Source: Deltaproteobacteria bacterium | GTDB taxonomy: Bacteria > Myxococcota_A > Polyangia > Polyangiales > JADJMO01 | NCBI GenBank assembly: GCA_025363655.1 | Contig: JANYDK010000003.1 | Span: 1-61,078 of the forward strand | Direction of reading: 5' to 3' | Length of the DNA stretch: 61,078 nucleotides | Shown here: piece by piece, positions 18,310 through 26,776 of the stretch | Position numbering within the stretch: position 1 is the stretch's first letter | How the letters are laid out: every line of letters starts with the position of its first letter | Made by a program: the position numbers and the translations under genes | The notes under the pieces: model-generated | What the model was told of the DNA's origin: nothing | Seen by the model: the letters and a program-made list of their open reading frames with translations, nothing else | Database searches by the model: none

Positions 18310-18621
18310 CACGTTGGTAGGGCCATACTCGCACGGGTCTTTGGCTTCGGGGCGAAGAAGCGACGAAGCGGAAGGCAGGCATGAGCGGCCGGAGAGGAAG
18401 GCCCTTGGCGAGCCGACGACAGAAAAACCGCCCCCAGCCGATCAACAGCCCGCTTTACTTGTAAATACGACCCGGCGAAGTCTGTTAATCGTTTTTTGTC
18501 ACGAAAATGGCCTTGCGCATCGCGACGCAGCGCGTAGATATTCTTCTTGTCGGGCAAGTTGTAAAAGCCGACCGGCCCCAAACGACCGTTTCTGTAAACG
18601 ACGCCCTCAGGAGGCACCACG
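18310..18621. other. divergent intergenic region between phosphatase and 3-hydroxybutyryl-CoA dehydrogenase genes
   Basis: These 312 bases hold no gene. They are distinctly AT-richer than their surroundings (for example TTAATCGTTTTTTG near 18485-18500). They contain a TTTACTTGTAAA palindrome at 18454-18465, a possible rightward promoter TTGCGC-N16-TAGATA at 18513-18540, and the Shine-Dalgarno AGGAGG at 18609-18614 for the rightward gene. This is probably the regulatory region of both genes. Confidence 0.5.
18454..18465. promoter_or_regulatory. candidate operator palindrome TTTACTTGTAAA
   Basis: A 5-2-5 inverted repeat (TTTAC / GTAAA) in an AT-rich patch upstream of an EMC-pathway gene. Two further GTAAA-like sequences (TTGTAAAA, CTGTAAAC) follow within 150 bases. 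The cognate regulator is unknown; this is inference from symmetry only. Confidence 0.3.
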
Positions 18622-19587
18622 ATGCGCACCGAGCCTACCCTTCCCGCCGATTCCACCATTGACCGTGGTCGTGTCAGCAAGATCGCGGTCGTCGGCTGCG
18701 GCCTGATGGGCTGTGGCATCGCCGAGGTCGCCGCGCTCGCTGGCTTCCAGGTCGTCGCCATCAAGGCCACCGCTGGAGACGCTGCGCCGGCCCGTGCCCG
18801 CATCGAGAAGTCCCTCGAGCGCGCCGTCGCCAACAACAAGCTCACCGCCGAAGCCCGCGACGCCGCGCTCGCCCGGCTCGAAGTGACGAACGAGCTCGAC
18901 GCCGCCGCCGACGCCGACCTGATCATCGAGTCGGCCGTCGAGAGCCTCGTCGCCAAGCAGCGCCTCTTCTCCGAGCTCGAGGGCATCGTTCGCAAAGACG
19001 CGATCCTCGCGTCCAACACCTCGTCGCTCCCGCTCGCCGATCTCGCGAGCACGCTGGAGCACCCCGAGCGCTTCCTCGCGATGCACTTCTTCTCGCCGGT
19101 CCCGGCGATGAAGCTCGTCGAGCTGGCGGCGACCGAGCGCACCCTTCCCGAGGTCCTCGAGACGGTCACCACCGTCACCAAGGCGCTCGGCAAGACTCCC
19201 GTCCGCATCGCGCCGACCCCTGGCTACGTCGTCAACCGTCTCCTCGTGCCGCTCCTCCTCCACGCCATCGAGTCGCTCGAGAGCGGCGTCGCCAGCGCGA
19301 CCGAGATCGACACCGCGATGAAGCTCGGCTGTGGCCACCCGATGGGCCCCCTCGCCCTCTGCGACCTCATCGGACTCGACGTCGTCTTCGCGATGGCCAA
19401 GACCCTCTCCGCCGAGCTCCGCGATCCGCGCTACCGCTCGCCGTCGCTGCTCCGTCGCCTGGTGATGGAAGGCCAGCTCGGTCGCAAGACGAAGGTCGGC
19501 TTCTACGACTACTCGGCGAAGGAGCCGGTGCCGAACCCTGCGCTCGACAAGAGCGTCGCCCGCTTCATCGCCAGCAGCGTGGCCTGA
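18622..19587 (+). CDS. 3-hydroxybutyryl-CoA / 3-hydroxyacyl-CoA dehydrogenase
   Basis: ATG follows AGGAGG with 7-base spacing; 321 residues, slightly longer than the usual 280-290 because of about 18 N-terminal residues. NAD-binding IAVVGCGLMGCGIAE is at 21-35; SNTSSLPL, MHFFSPVPAMKLVEL with the catalytic histidine, and NRLLVPLL follow, all typical of Hbd/PaaH. It interconverts (S)-3-hydroxybutyryl-CoA and acetoacetyl-CoA. With the EMC genes downstream, a role in feeding crotonyl-CoA synthesis is likely, but fatty-acid or butyrate metabolism cannot be excluded. Confidence 0.92.
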   Translation: MRTEPTLPADSTIDRGRVSKIAVVGCGLMGCGIAEVAALAGFQVVAIKATAGDAAPARARIEKSLERAVANNKLTAEARDAALARLEVTNELDAAADADLIIESAVESLVAKQRLFSELEGIVRKDAILASNTSSLPLADLASTLEHPERFLAMHFFSPVPAMKLVELAATERTLPEVLETVTTVTKALGKTPVRIAPTPGYVVNRLLVPLLLHAIESLESGVASATEIDTAMKLGCGHPMGPLALCDLIGLDVVFAMAKTLSAELRDPRYRSPSLLRRLVMEGQLGRKTKVGFYDYSAKEPVPNPALDKSVARFIASSVA

Positions 19588-19615
19588 GGACTCGATGGAC
19601 GATGGCGCGCCCCCG

Positions 19616-20608
19616 TCAGCGCGAAGGTCGCAGAAGAGCGATCGACGCGTCGGCGATCGTCAGCGCGGCGTCGAGCGGGGAGCCCCCGGCCTCGATCGCC
19701 GTCGCGATGCGCGCGCGCGCCGCGTCTTCTCCACCGAGCGCGTCGAGCCCGACCTCACCGACCCGGCGAACGAGCGCGAAGAATGCGCGGGCGACGTCTC
19801 CCTCTCGACGACGAAGACCCAACGCTCCGCTCTCGTCGAGAGCGACGAAACGTGCTTCGATCGCGTCGGCGAGCCCGTCGATGCCGGCGCCGGTGAGACC
19901 GCTGGCGCAGGCGACCGCGACCTCGCCATTGTCGACCCCCACTTGCGCCGCGACGCCGAGCGCGTGTCGCAATTCGGCCTCGGCACGTTGGGCGACGTCG
20001 CCGAGATCGCTCTTGCCGATGACCACCACGTCGGGAATCTCGAAGAGCCCGGCCTTGAGGAACTGCAGCGCATCGCCGCTCGAGGGCTGGACGACGACAA
20101 CCGTCAGATCGACCTCGCGGGCGACCTCGACCTCGCTCTGACCGACCCCGACCGTCTCGACCAAGACGACGTCGGCGGAGGCGGCGAGGACGGCGATGCA
20201 ACCAGGCGCCGCGCGAGAGAGGCCGCCGAGATCGCCTCCCGCTGCGAGCGAACGAACGAAGAGGCGTGGATCGGGCGCGCCCTCGCGGACGATGCGGACG
20301 CGATCCCCGAGGAGCGCGCCGCCGCTCTTGGGGCTCGAAGGATCGACCGCGACGACGCCGACCGATTGACCACGGCCGATGAACGCGCGCGCGAGCGCCG
20401 CACACAACGTCGACTTCCCGGCACCGGGCGGCCCGGTGATGCCGATGCGTCGCGCGCTCCGCGCTCGATCGACCAAGCGGAGGAGCTCGCGTTGCGCGGC
20501 CCGCTGCGACGGACGCCGGTCTTCGACCAAGTTGAGCGCAGCAGCGATCGACGGGCGATCGCGCGCGATCACGCGAGCTGCGAGCCCCGCGACGAAGGCC
20601 GAGTCCAC
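19616..20608 (-). CDS. meaB: MeaB/ArgK-family GTPase chaperone of acyl-CoA mutases
   Basis: GTG start, 330 residues. Walker A GPPGAGKST is at 59-67; VVAVDPSSPKSGGALLGDR and VETVGVGQSE are the MeaB switch signatures, and VVVIGKSD supplies the guanine-specificity motif. MeaB proteins gate cobalamin loading and protect B12-dependent mutases from inactivation. Only 3 bases separate it from the ethylmalonyl-CoA mutase stop, which fits a dedicated partner of that enzyme. Confidence 0.95.
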   Translation of the reverse strand: MDSAFVAGLAARVIARDRPSIAAALNLVEDRRPSQRAAQRELLRLVDRARSARRIGITGPPGAGKSTLCAALARAFIGRGQSVGVVAVDPSSPKSGGALLGDRVRIVREGAPDPRLFVRSLAAGGDLGGLSRAAPGCIAVLAASADVVLVETVGVGQSEVEVAREVDLTVVVVQPSSGDALQFLKAGLFEIPDVVVIGKSDLGDVAQRAEAELRHALGVAAQVGVDNGEVAVACASGLTGAGIDGLADAIEARFVALDESGALGLRRREGDVARAFFALVRRVGEVGLDALGGEDAARARIATAIEAGGSPLDAALTIADASIALLRPSR

Positions 20609-20611
20609 GCC

Positions 20612-22573
20612 TCAGGCTCCTCCGCGGAGGATGGCGACGAGATCGCGCATGATGCCGTCGAGCTCGAAGTCCTTCGGCGTGTAGACGCGGCGCACGCCGG
20701 CTGCGAGCAGCGCGGTCTCGTCGACCTCGGGGATGATGCCACCGACGACGACGGGAACGTCGAGCCCCGCCTCGCGCAATCGCTGCACGATTTCCGGTAC
20801 CAACTCACGATGCGAGCCGCTGAGGATCGAGAGGCCGACGAGGTGCACACCCTCTTCGAGCGCGCTCGCCACGATGCGCTCGGGCGTGCTGCGGATGCCT
20901 TCGTAGACCACGTCGAAGCCGACGTCGCGCGCCTTGAGGGCGATTTGCTCGGCGCCGTTGCTGTGGCCGTCGAGGCCCGGCTTGCCGACGAGGATCTTGG
21001 CGCGGCGACCGAGCACGCTCTCGAGCGCCTTCACCTCGGCACGCAGCATCGTCAGCGAAGGGCTCGCTTCGCCTGCGCGCATCACGGGCGCACCGCCGAT
21101 GCCGGTGGGCGCGCGGTAGTCGCCGAAGACGTCGCGGAGGACTGTTCCCCACTCGCCGGTGGTGACGCCCGCCTTGGCTGCGGCGATGGACGCCGGCATG
21201 ACGTTGTCGCCCTTGGTGAGAGCCGCGCGCAAGCCGTCGATCGCGCGCGAGACGTCGCTCGCCGAGCGCGACGCACGATGGGTGGCGAGCTTCGCGGTCT
21301 GCCTCGCCTGCACCGCCGGATCGACGACGAGGATGCCGCCGTCGCCGCTCGCCGTCAGCGGGCTCACCGCCGTCTCGACGTACTTGTTGACCCCGACCAC
21401 CGTCTGCTCGCCGCGCTCGATCGCCGAGAGACGACGGGCGTTGGACTCGACGAGCTTGCTCTTGATGTAGCCGCTCTCGATCGCCACCAGGGCGCCGCCG
21501 CGACGCTGCACCTCTTCGACCTCGGCCCACGCCTCGTCGCAGAGCGCGGAGACACGCTTCTCGACCACGTGCGAACCGGCGAACAAGTCTTCGTGCTCGA
21601 GGAGGTCGGTCTCGAAGGCGAGAATCTGCTGGATACGCAGGCTCCACTGCTGATCCCACGGGCGCGGCAGCCCGAGCGCCTCGTTCCACGCCGGCAGCTG
21701 CAGCGCGCGACAACGCGCATCTTTGCTCAAGGTGACGCCGAGCGCCTCGAGGACGATGCGGACGATGTTGTTCTCGGGCTGCCTCTCGGTGAGGCCGAGC
21801 GAGTTCACCTGCACGCCGTAGCGGAAGCGACGCGCCTTCTCGTCGGTGACGCCGTAGCGCTCTTTTCCGAGGCGATCCCAAAGGCGCGTGAACGCGCGCA
21901 TCTTGCACGTCTCTTCGACGAAGCGGATGCCGGCGTTGACGAAGAACGACATGCGCGAGAAGACGGGGCTCATGTCGGCGCCGGGGCCGAGCCGCTCACG
22001 CGTGCTGTCGAGAATTTGAATCGCGTTGGCGACGCTGTACGCGAGCTCTTGCACGGGCGTCGCGCCAGCCTCTTGCAGGTGGTAGCTGCAGACGTTCATC
22101 GGGTTCCAGTCGGGCACGTGGGCGACGGTGAACGTGATGACGTCGACGGTGAGACGCACGCTCGCGGCTGGCGGCGCGACGTAGGTGCCGCGCGCGAGGA
22201 ACTCCTTCAAGACGTCGTTCTGCGTCGTGCCCTGCAGCACTTTGGGCGCGATTTCTCGCTCTTCGGCGAGCGCGACGTAGAGCGCGAGGAGCCACGGCGC
22301 GGTGGAGTTGATGGTCATCGAGGTGTTCATCTTCTCGATCGGGATCGAGTCGAAGAGCGCGCGCATGTCGCCGAGGTGTCCGATGGGCACGCCGACTTTG
22401 CCGACCTCGCCACGCGCCTGCGGGTCGTCGGCGTCGATGCCGGTTTGCGTCGGCAAGTCGAAGGCGACCGAGAGCCCCGTCTGTCCCTTGGCCAGATTCG
22501 TTCGGTAGAGCTCGTTCGAGGCCTCGGGCGTCGAGTGTCCCGAGTACGTCCGAAAAATCCACGGCCTGTCCAT
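20612..22573 (-). CDS. ecm: ethylmalonyl-CoA mutase (MeaA type, B12-dependent)
   Basis: ATG at 22573 is chosen because AGGAGG lies 5 bases upstream of it, inside the longer frame. The 653-residue single chain has an N-terminal mutase barrel (IFRTYSGHSTPEASNELY, GLSVAFDLPTQTG, MNTSMTINSTAPWLLALY, WNPMNVCSYHLQEAGAT) and a C-terminal B12 domain with the DxHxxG motif in GLDGHSNGAEQ near residue 530 and VVGGIIP. Size and wording match MeaA/ethylmalonyl-CoA mutase rather than the two-subunit or about 720-residue methylmalonyl-CoA mutases. It converts ethylmalonyl-CoA to methylsuccinyl-CoA. Neighbouring ccr supports this. Confidence 0.9.
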   Translation of the reverse strand: MDRPWIFRTYSGHSTPEASNELYRTNLAKGQTGLSVAFDLPTQTGIDADDPQARGEVGKVGVPIGHLGDMRALFDSIPIEKMNTSMTINSTAPWLLALYVALAEEREIAPKVLQGTTQNDVLKEFLARGTYVAPPAASVRLTVDVITFTVAHVPDWNPMNVCSYHLQEAGATPVQELAYSVANAIQILDSTRERLGPGADMSPVFSRMSFFVNAGIRFVEETCKMRAFTRLWDRLGKERYGVTDEKARRFRYGVQVNSLGLTERQPENNIVRIVLEALGVTLSKDARCRALQLPAWNEALGLPRPWDQQWSLRIQQILAFETDLLEHEDLFAGSHVVEKRVSALCDEAWAEVEEVQRRGGALVAIESGYIKSKLVESNARRLSAIERGEQTVVGVNKYVETAVSPLTASGDGGILVVDPAVQARQTAKLATHRASRSASDVSRAIDGLRAALTKGDNVMPASIAAAKAGVTTGEWGTVLRDVFGDYRAPTGIGGAPVMRAGEASPSLTMLRAEVKALESVLGRRAKILVGKPGLDGHSNGAEQIALKARDVGFDVVYEGIRSTPERIVASALEEGVHLVGLSILSGSHRELVPEIVQRLREAGLDVPVVVGGIIPEVDETALLAAGVRRVYTPKDFELDGIMRDLVAILRGGA

Positions 22574-22578
22574 CGCTG

Positions 22579-22584
22579 CCTCCT
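22579..22584 (-). promoter_or_regulatory. ribosome-binding site deciding the ecm start
   Basis: AGGAGG on the minus strand, 5 bases before the ATG at 22573. It is encoded within the longer open frame that begins at 22612, so the shorter start is preferred. Confidence 0.7.
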
Positions 22585-22638
22585 CGATTTCAGCTTCGCT
22601 CTTAGCACTCACGACACGAAAGCAAACGGAGAATCATC

Positions 22639-23910
22639 ATGAACAGCGCGCGCCCTCGCACCAACCTACACTCTGTTGCCATGCCCGAATCATTTGCAGT
22701 CGGCGTGTTGCCCGAGCTCGGTGTCGTGCCTGCGCGAATGGACGCTTGGGTCATTCGCAAAGAGCGCTTCGGCGAGCCGATACAGTCGTTTCAACGCGAG
22801 TCGATGGAGGTGCCTGAGGTCGGTCCCAACGAGGTGCTCGTGCAGGTGATGGCCGCGGGCGTGAACTACAACGGCATCTGGGCCGGCCTCGGCAAACCGG
22901 TGAGCGTCCTCGACGTGCACAAGAAGGACTTCCACATCGCAGGCAGCGACGCCTCGGGCGTGGTGTGGAAGGTCGGCTCCGCGGTCACCAAGTGGAAGGT
23001 CGGCGACGAGGTCGTCCTCCATTGCAACCAGTCGTGCGGAGAGTGCGGCGCCTGCAACGGCGGCGATCCGATGGCCTGCGAGGAGCAGAAAATCTGGGGC
23101 TACGAGACGCCCTATGGATCGTTCGCGCAGTTCTGCGTGGTCCAAGGACAGCAGCTCCTGAAGAAGCCGCCGGCGATGACCTGGGAAGAGGCGGCGAGCT
23201 ACGGGCTCACCTACTTCACCGCCTATCGCATGATCGTCGATCAGGCCGCGGTGAAGCCGGGCGAGAACGTCCTCATCTGGGGCGCGAGCGGAGGCCTCGG
23301 CGTCTTCGCGACGCAGCTCGTGAAGATGATGGGGGCGCGCGCCATCTGCGTCGTCTCGAGCGCCGAGAAGGGCGAGCTCGTGAAGCAGCTCGGCGCCGAC
23401 GGCATCATCAACCGCAAAGACTTCCCCGGCCTCGCCTTCAAGCCGAACGAGACGCCCGAACAGCACAAGGCGCGCATGGACGCGACGAAGAAGCTCGGCA
23501 AGGCGATTTGGGAGGTGATCGGCGAGAAGAAAGGGCCCGACGTCGTCTTCGAGCACGTCGGTCAAGAGACCTTCCCGGCCAGCATCTTCCTCGCCAACCG
23601 CTTCGGACGCATCGTCATCTGCGGCGCGACGACGGGCTTCGATCTCACGTTCGACGTGCGTCACCTGTGGATGCGCCAGAAGACGATCATCGGCTCGCAC
23701 TTCGCCAACGCCGAGCAGTGCCAGCGCGCGAACCACCTCATCCACCGCGGTCAAATCAAGCCGGTGCTGACCGAGACCTTCACCTACGACGAGATCCCGC
23801 TCGCGCACGACAAGATGATGAAGAATCAACTGCGCGGCACGGTCTCTTGCCTCGTCGGCACGCCACGTCTCGGGCTCACCAACTGGAAAGAGACGGTGGC
23901 CGCCGTGTGA
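22639..23910 (+). CDS. ccr: crotonyl-CoA carboxylase/reductase
   Basis: The 423-residue protein is an MDR-type reductase: GVNYNGIWAGLG at 75-85, IAGSDASGVVWKVG, HCNQSCGECGACNGGDPM, IWGYETPYGSFAQF, NADPH loop GASGGLG at 215-221, VVFEHVGQETFP, and GSHFANAEQ near 352. These are specific landmarks of crotonyl-CoA carboxylase/reductases, which reductively carboxylate crotonyl-CoA to ethylmalonyl-CoA. ATG at 22639 has GGAG upstream; ATG at 22681 has TACACT 8 bases upstream and matches the usual family N-terminus, so either may be used. It is divergent from ecm with only 65 bases between chosen starts. Confidence 0.95.
   Translation: MNSARPRTNLHSVAMPESFAVGVLPELGVVPARMDAWVIRKERFGEPIQSFQRESMEVPEVGPNEVLVQVMAAGVNYNGIWAGLGKPVSVLDVHKKDFHIAGSDASGVVWKVGSAVTKWKVGDEVVLHCNQSCGECGACNGGDPMACEEQKIWGYETPYGSFAQFCVVQGQQLLKKPPAMTWEEAASYGLTYFTAYRMIVDQAAVKPGENVLIWGASGGLGVFATQLVKMMGARAICVVSSAEKGELVKQLGADGIINRKDFPGLAFKPNETPEQHKARMDATKKLGKAIWEVIGEKKGPDVVFEHVGQETFPASIFLANRFGRIVICGATTGFDLTFDVRHLWMRQKTIIGSHFANAEQCQRANHLIHRGQIKPVLTETFTYDEIPLAHDKMMKNQLRGTVSCLVGTPRLGLTNWKETVAAV
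22667..22672 (+). promoter_or_regulatory. candidate -10 element for a leaderless internal ccr start
   Basis: TACACT is 8 bases before the ATG at 22681, the same geometry as other candidate leaderless starts here. No good -35 is visible at 17 bases. Confidence 0.3.
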
Positions 23911-23955
23911 GACGACGACCGCGCGGAGCGAGATCGTTCGGCGGCTCTCGGACGC

Positions 23956-24765
23956 TCACTTCTTCGGTGACAGAACCACCGTGAACGTGACGGTCGACGA
24001 GCCGCCTTTGGTTTCGAAGAGGAAACCATTCGGGGCCGCCGCGACGCAGCTGGCGAGCGCCGACGACAACGTGGTCGACACCACTTGCGTCTTGGTCACC
24101 GCGCCGCTGTCGTCGACGGTGAGCCTGAGCGTGACCTTTCCTTCGGCGGTCGGGTCGGACATCAGCGCCTTGCCGTAACAAGCTTTGAAGCGCCACCGAT
24201 TGCGCGCGATGACCGAGTCGGCGTTGGTGACCATGCCGCTGACCGTCGCGGCGCCGACGCTGGCTTCAGCGGTCGGCCCCTTCATCGTCACGGTCGGCGG
24301 CGCGATTCCGTACGCGGCCGGCGCGGGAGGCGCGATGCCGGTGAAGCTCGTCGGAGGCGGTCCTCCATACGCTGCTGGAGGAGGACCTCCATACGCCGCG
24401 CCGATGCCGATACCGGTCGGCGAAGGCGGCACGGTGCCGATGCCGATCGCGAGATCGGAGTTGCTGGCCGAAGGGGTCGGGGAAGGCGTCGGCGCCGGTG
24501 GTTTTGGATCGCTCGTCTGCGCCGACTCGAACGCCGGATCTTTCGGCCTCCGCGGCTCGTCGATGGTGACCTTGTCACTCTTGTCGTCTCGGCAACCGAC
24601 TTCGGCGCTGGCTGCGACGAGGGCCGTGGCGAGGAGAAACGCGCTTCGACTGCCGCGACCCGGGACGACGACGTTCGAGGTCGCGACGGTGGCGCAGTAG
24701 GGGCAGGCGTCGCCCGCACGGACGTGACGTCGACACATTGCGCACGGGACGAAGACGGCGCTCAT
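23956..24765 (-). CDS. zinc-ribbon protein with AgmX/PglI-type C-terminal domain
   Basis: The 269-residue protein starts with a four-cysteine ribbon (C8-x2-C11-RRHVR, CPYC at 21-24), then a hydrophobic segment ending at Cys58 (EVGC), a Pro/Ser/Thr linker with repeated AYGGPPP and SFTG/AYGIAPP blocks, and from about residue 180 an AgmX/PglI-type domain (VIARNRWRFKACYGKAL, GKVTLRLTVDDSGAV, LASCVAAAPNGFLF). AgmX/PglI domains belong to myxobacterial envelope and motility proteins. The ribbon is the same module found in the three proteins at 44474-45845. It lies 60 bases downstream of radical SAM enzyme 1. Confidence 0.8.
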   Translation of the reverse strand: MSAVFVPCAMCRRHVRAGDACPYCATVATSNVVVPGRGSRSAFLLATALVAASAEVGCRDDKSDKVTIDEPRRPKDPAFESAQTSDPKPPAPTPSPTPSASNSDLAIGIGTVPPSPTGIGIGAAYGGPPPAAYGGPPPTSFTGIAPPAPAAYGIAPPTVTMKGPTAEASVGAATVSGMVTNADSVIARNRWRFKACYGKALMSDPTAEGKVTLRLTVDDSGAVTKTQVVSTTLSSALASCVAAAPNGFLFETKGGSSTVTFTVVLSPKK

Positions 24766-24825
24766 GAACAGAGCGTATCCGAAAATGCGACGCGTGGTTC
24801 GCAGGTGCGATGACGACGAGCTACC

Positions 24826-26121
24826 TCACGGCTCTAGCCAGCCCTCTCCCGTCTTCGCCACCTCGCGCGCACGATCGAGCTCGTTTTGCGGCCAATCCTC
24901 GCAAACGACGGTGAAGGCGCCGAAGTCGAAGGGCGCGCCCATCGGGGCCACGTCGCGCACCAGGCGCTCGCGTTTGCCTTGCTGCAAGAGCTCGAGCGCG
25001 CGGTGATGACAGAAGGGATTGTTGCCGGGCTTACCCATCACCACGTGCGTCGTCCAACTGCATCCGCCCATGCAACCTTCGGCGTAGTAGCAGTCGCGAC
25101 AGAAGCCAGAGAGATCGTCCTTCGTGCGATCGCGCGTGAAGCGGAGCGGCGTCGATTGTTCCCAGATGGTTTGCAACGATGCGTCGCGGACGTTGCCGCC
25201 GACGTAGTCGCTCGTCGGCAGTGACGGGCATCCTTTGATGTCGCCGTTGGCCTCGATGCCGAGCACCGAGCGTCCGGCGCCGCACGAGGTGTGACTGCCG
25301 CGAGGGAGCCCACCACGGAGCAGCGCCTCGTCGGGGCCGAAGTAACCGATGTTCGCCGCCGGCCAGAAGACGACGTCGAGCTCCTTCGCCTGACGCGCGA
25401 TGCGCGCGAGCATCGGCATCACCTCGATCATCTGGAAGGGCTCGAGCAGGAGGTGCGGCTCGTCGGCAGCGCGGCCCATGGCGACGGTGAGCTGCACCTG
25501 CCAAGCGCGGATTCCCGAGCCAGCGACGAGCGAAAAGACGCGCTCGATCTCGCGAAAATTGGCGCGACCGATTTGGCAATTGCTGGAGACGGGAATGCCG
25601 ACCTCGTGCAAATGCTCGATCGCGTTCATCGCCGCGGTGAACGAGCCTTTGACGCCACGAAGTGCGTCGTGCGTCGCCTCGAGCCCGTCGATCGAGACCG
25701 ACACGCTCTCGAGCCCCGCGTCCTTCGCCTGCCTCGCGCGCTCGCGGGTGAGCGCGCGACCACCGGTGGTCATCGAGCACTGCATGCCGCGACGACGAAT
25801 CGCCGCCACGATTTGCGTCCAGTCGTCGCGCAGGTACGCCTCGCCGCCGATGACGGTGACCTCGAGCACGCCGAGGTCAGCCATCTGTTCGACCAAGTCG
25901 AGCGCCTGCGCGGTGGTGAGCTCGTCGGGACGCGCACGACCGGCGCGCGAGCCGCAGTGTCGACAGGAGAGGTCGCACTGGAGCGTGATTTCCCACACGC
26001 AGTAGACCGGACGGTAATGACGATCGACGTCGCGCGACGGTCCCGCGATCGGCAAGTGGCGTCGCGACGGCCCTGCCGAGGGCGCGATCGGCAACGTGCG
26101 CGGGCGTGTACCGATGTCCAT
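24826..26121 (-). CDS. radical SAM/SPASM peptide-maturase-like enzyme 1
   Basis: The 431-residue protein carries the radical SAM motif CDLSCRHC-type CX3CX2C at Cys49, 53 and 56, GGEAYL for SAM binding, and a C-terminal SPASM cysteine cluster (CGAGRS, IKGCPSLP, FCRDCYYAEGCMGGC, PFCHHR) that would bind auxiliary iron-sulfur clusters. It is very like enzyme 2 at 43096 through the whole length. SPASM enzymes usually modify ribosomal peptides by C-C, C-S or C-O bond chemistry. Its substrate is not obvious; the adjacent ribbon/AgmX protein is the only nearby candidate. Confidence 0.88.
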   Translation of the reverse strand: MDIGTRPRTLPIAPSAGPSRRHLPIAGPSRDVDRHYRPVYCVWEITLQCDLSCRHCGSRAGRARPDELTTAQALDLVEQMADLGVLEVTVIGGEAYLRDDWTQIVAAIRRRGMQCSMTTGGRALTRERARQAKDAGLESVSVSIDGLEATHDALRGVKGSFTAAMNAIEHLHEVGIPVSSNCQIGRANFREIERVFSLVAGSGIRAWQVQLTVAMGRAADEPHLLLEPFQMIEVMPMLARIARQAKELDVVFWPAANIGYFGPDEALLRGGLPRGSHTSCGAGRSVLGIEANGDIKGCPSLPTSDYVGGNVRDASLQTIWEQSTPLRFTRDRTKDDLSGFCRDCYYAEGCMGGCSWTTHVVMGKPGNNPFCHHRALELLQQGKRERLVRDVAPMGAPFDFGAFTVVCEDWPQNELDRAREVAKTGEGWLEP

Positions 26122-26132
26122 AATCTGATTAT
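26120..26132. promoter_or_regulatory. perfect AT-rich palindrome over the radical SAM 1 start
   Basis: ATAATCTGATTAT is a perfect 6-1-6 inverted repeat overlapping the start codon. The minus-strand hexamer GATAAT within this region (26128-26133) is 6 bases before the ATG and could be a -10 element, so the palindrome may be an operator on a leaderless promoter. Confidence 0.4.
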
Positions 26133-26151
26133 CTCACTGTCTCGCTTCGCA

Positions 26152-26760
26152 TCATCGCGTGAGGCAATCGGCGACGACGCCGTGGTTGCGCGGATCGAGG
26201 AAGAGCATCCAATGCCCGATCGGAAAGACGCCGTACGGGCTCTCGACCGGCTCGAGTCCTTCGGCGTCCCACGAAGCGCGCGGCGTGAGGAGATCGCCAT
26301 GCGTGCCGACCGAGAACATGCGCACGTCTTTCGGCGCGGGCGCCGCGCGGAGCTCTCGCATCAAGTCGTTGTCGGGCGATGTCTGCGCGAGCGCGTGCGC
26401 ACCGATCGGCACCGCAGAGACGAACCGCGCGAGCGCATTGCCATTGAGCGGACCTCCGACCGAGACGAAGCGATCGACCGTGTGCGCGCCGCCTCCGCAC
26501 TTCACGTAGTAGAGCCCAATCAACCCGCCGAGGCTCATGCCGACGAGGTGCACGCGACGCGCGCCTGTCTTCGCGAGGATCTCCTCGATTTCGTGGGCGA
26601 CGAGGCGCGCAGCCGCACGAACATCGCCGTAGCCAAGGAGACGCTGCGGCGCGGCGTAGGTGCGAAAACCATGTCGCTCGAGCGCACGACCGTAGGCGAC
26701 GGCAGCGATGCGCGGTGCGCCGAGACCGTTGACGATGACCACCGGAGTTGGCGACGGCAT
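26152..26760 (-). CDS. alpha/beta hydrolase (lipase/esterase-like)
   Basis: ATG at 26760 gives 202 residues and starts directly before the first beta strand (PVVIVNGLGAP). The nucleophile elbow GMSLGG has Ser76, HVLVGMSLGG-like context being typical of lipases; GDLLTPR and the C-terminal GHWMLF supply probable Asp and His. No signal peptide with this start. It sits 16 bases after the zincin lipoprotein gene and 30 before radical SAM 1. Substrate unknown. Confidence 0.75.
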   Translation of the reverse strand: MPSPTPVVIVNGLGAPRIAAVAYGRALERHGFRTYAAPQRLLGYGDVRAAARLVAHEIEEILAKTGARRVHLVGMSLGGLIGLYYVKCGGGAHTVDRFVSVGGPLNGNALARFVSAVPIGAHALAQTSPDNDLMRELRAAPAPKDVRMFSVGTHGDLLTPRASWDAEGLEPVESPYGVFPIGHWMLFLDPRNHGVVADCLTR

Positions 26761-26776
26761 GTCTTCGAAGCATACC

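Noticed and set aside
20612-22573. Annotation as methylmalonyl-CoA mutase
   Set aside because: The single-chain size of about 653 residues, the N-terminal wording and the ccr neighbour fit ethylmalonyl-CoA mutase better, although methylmalonyl-CoA activity cannot be excluded by eye.
19595-22642. A 1015-codon plus-strand open frame antisense to meaB and the mutase gene
   Set aside because: It is a by-product of high GC third positions in the true minus-strand genes, is Arg/Asp/Ala-rich with no domain, and the minus strand encodes clear enzymes with ribosome-binding sites.
22690-23829. Minus-strand 379-codon frame opposite ccr
   Set aside because: Antisense shadow; the plus strand is an unmistakable crotonyl-CoA carboxylase/reductase.
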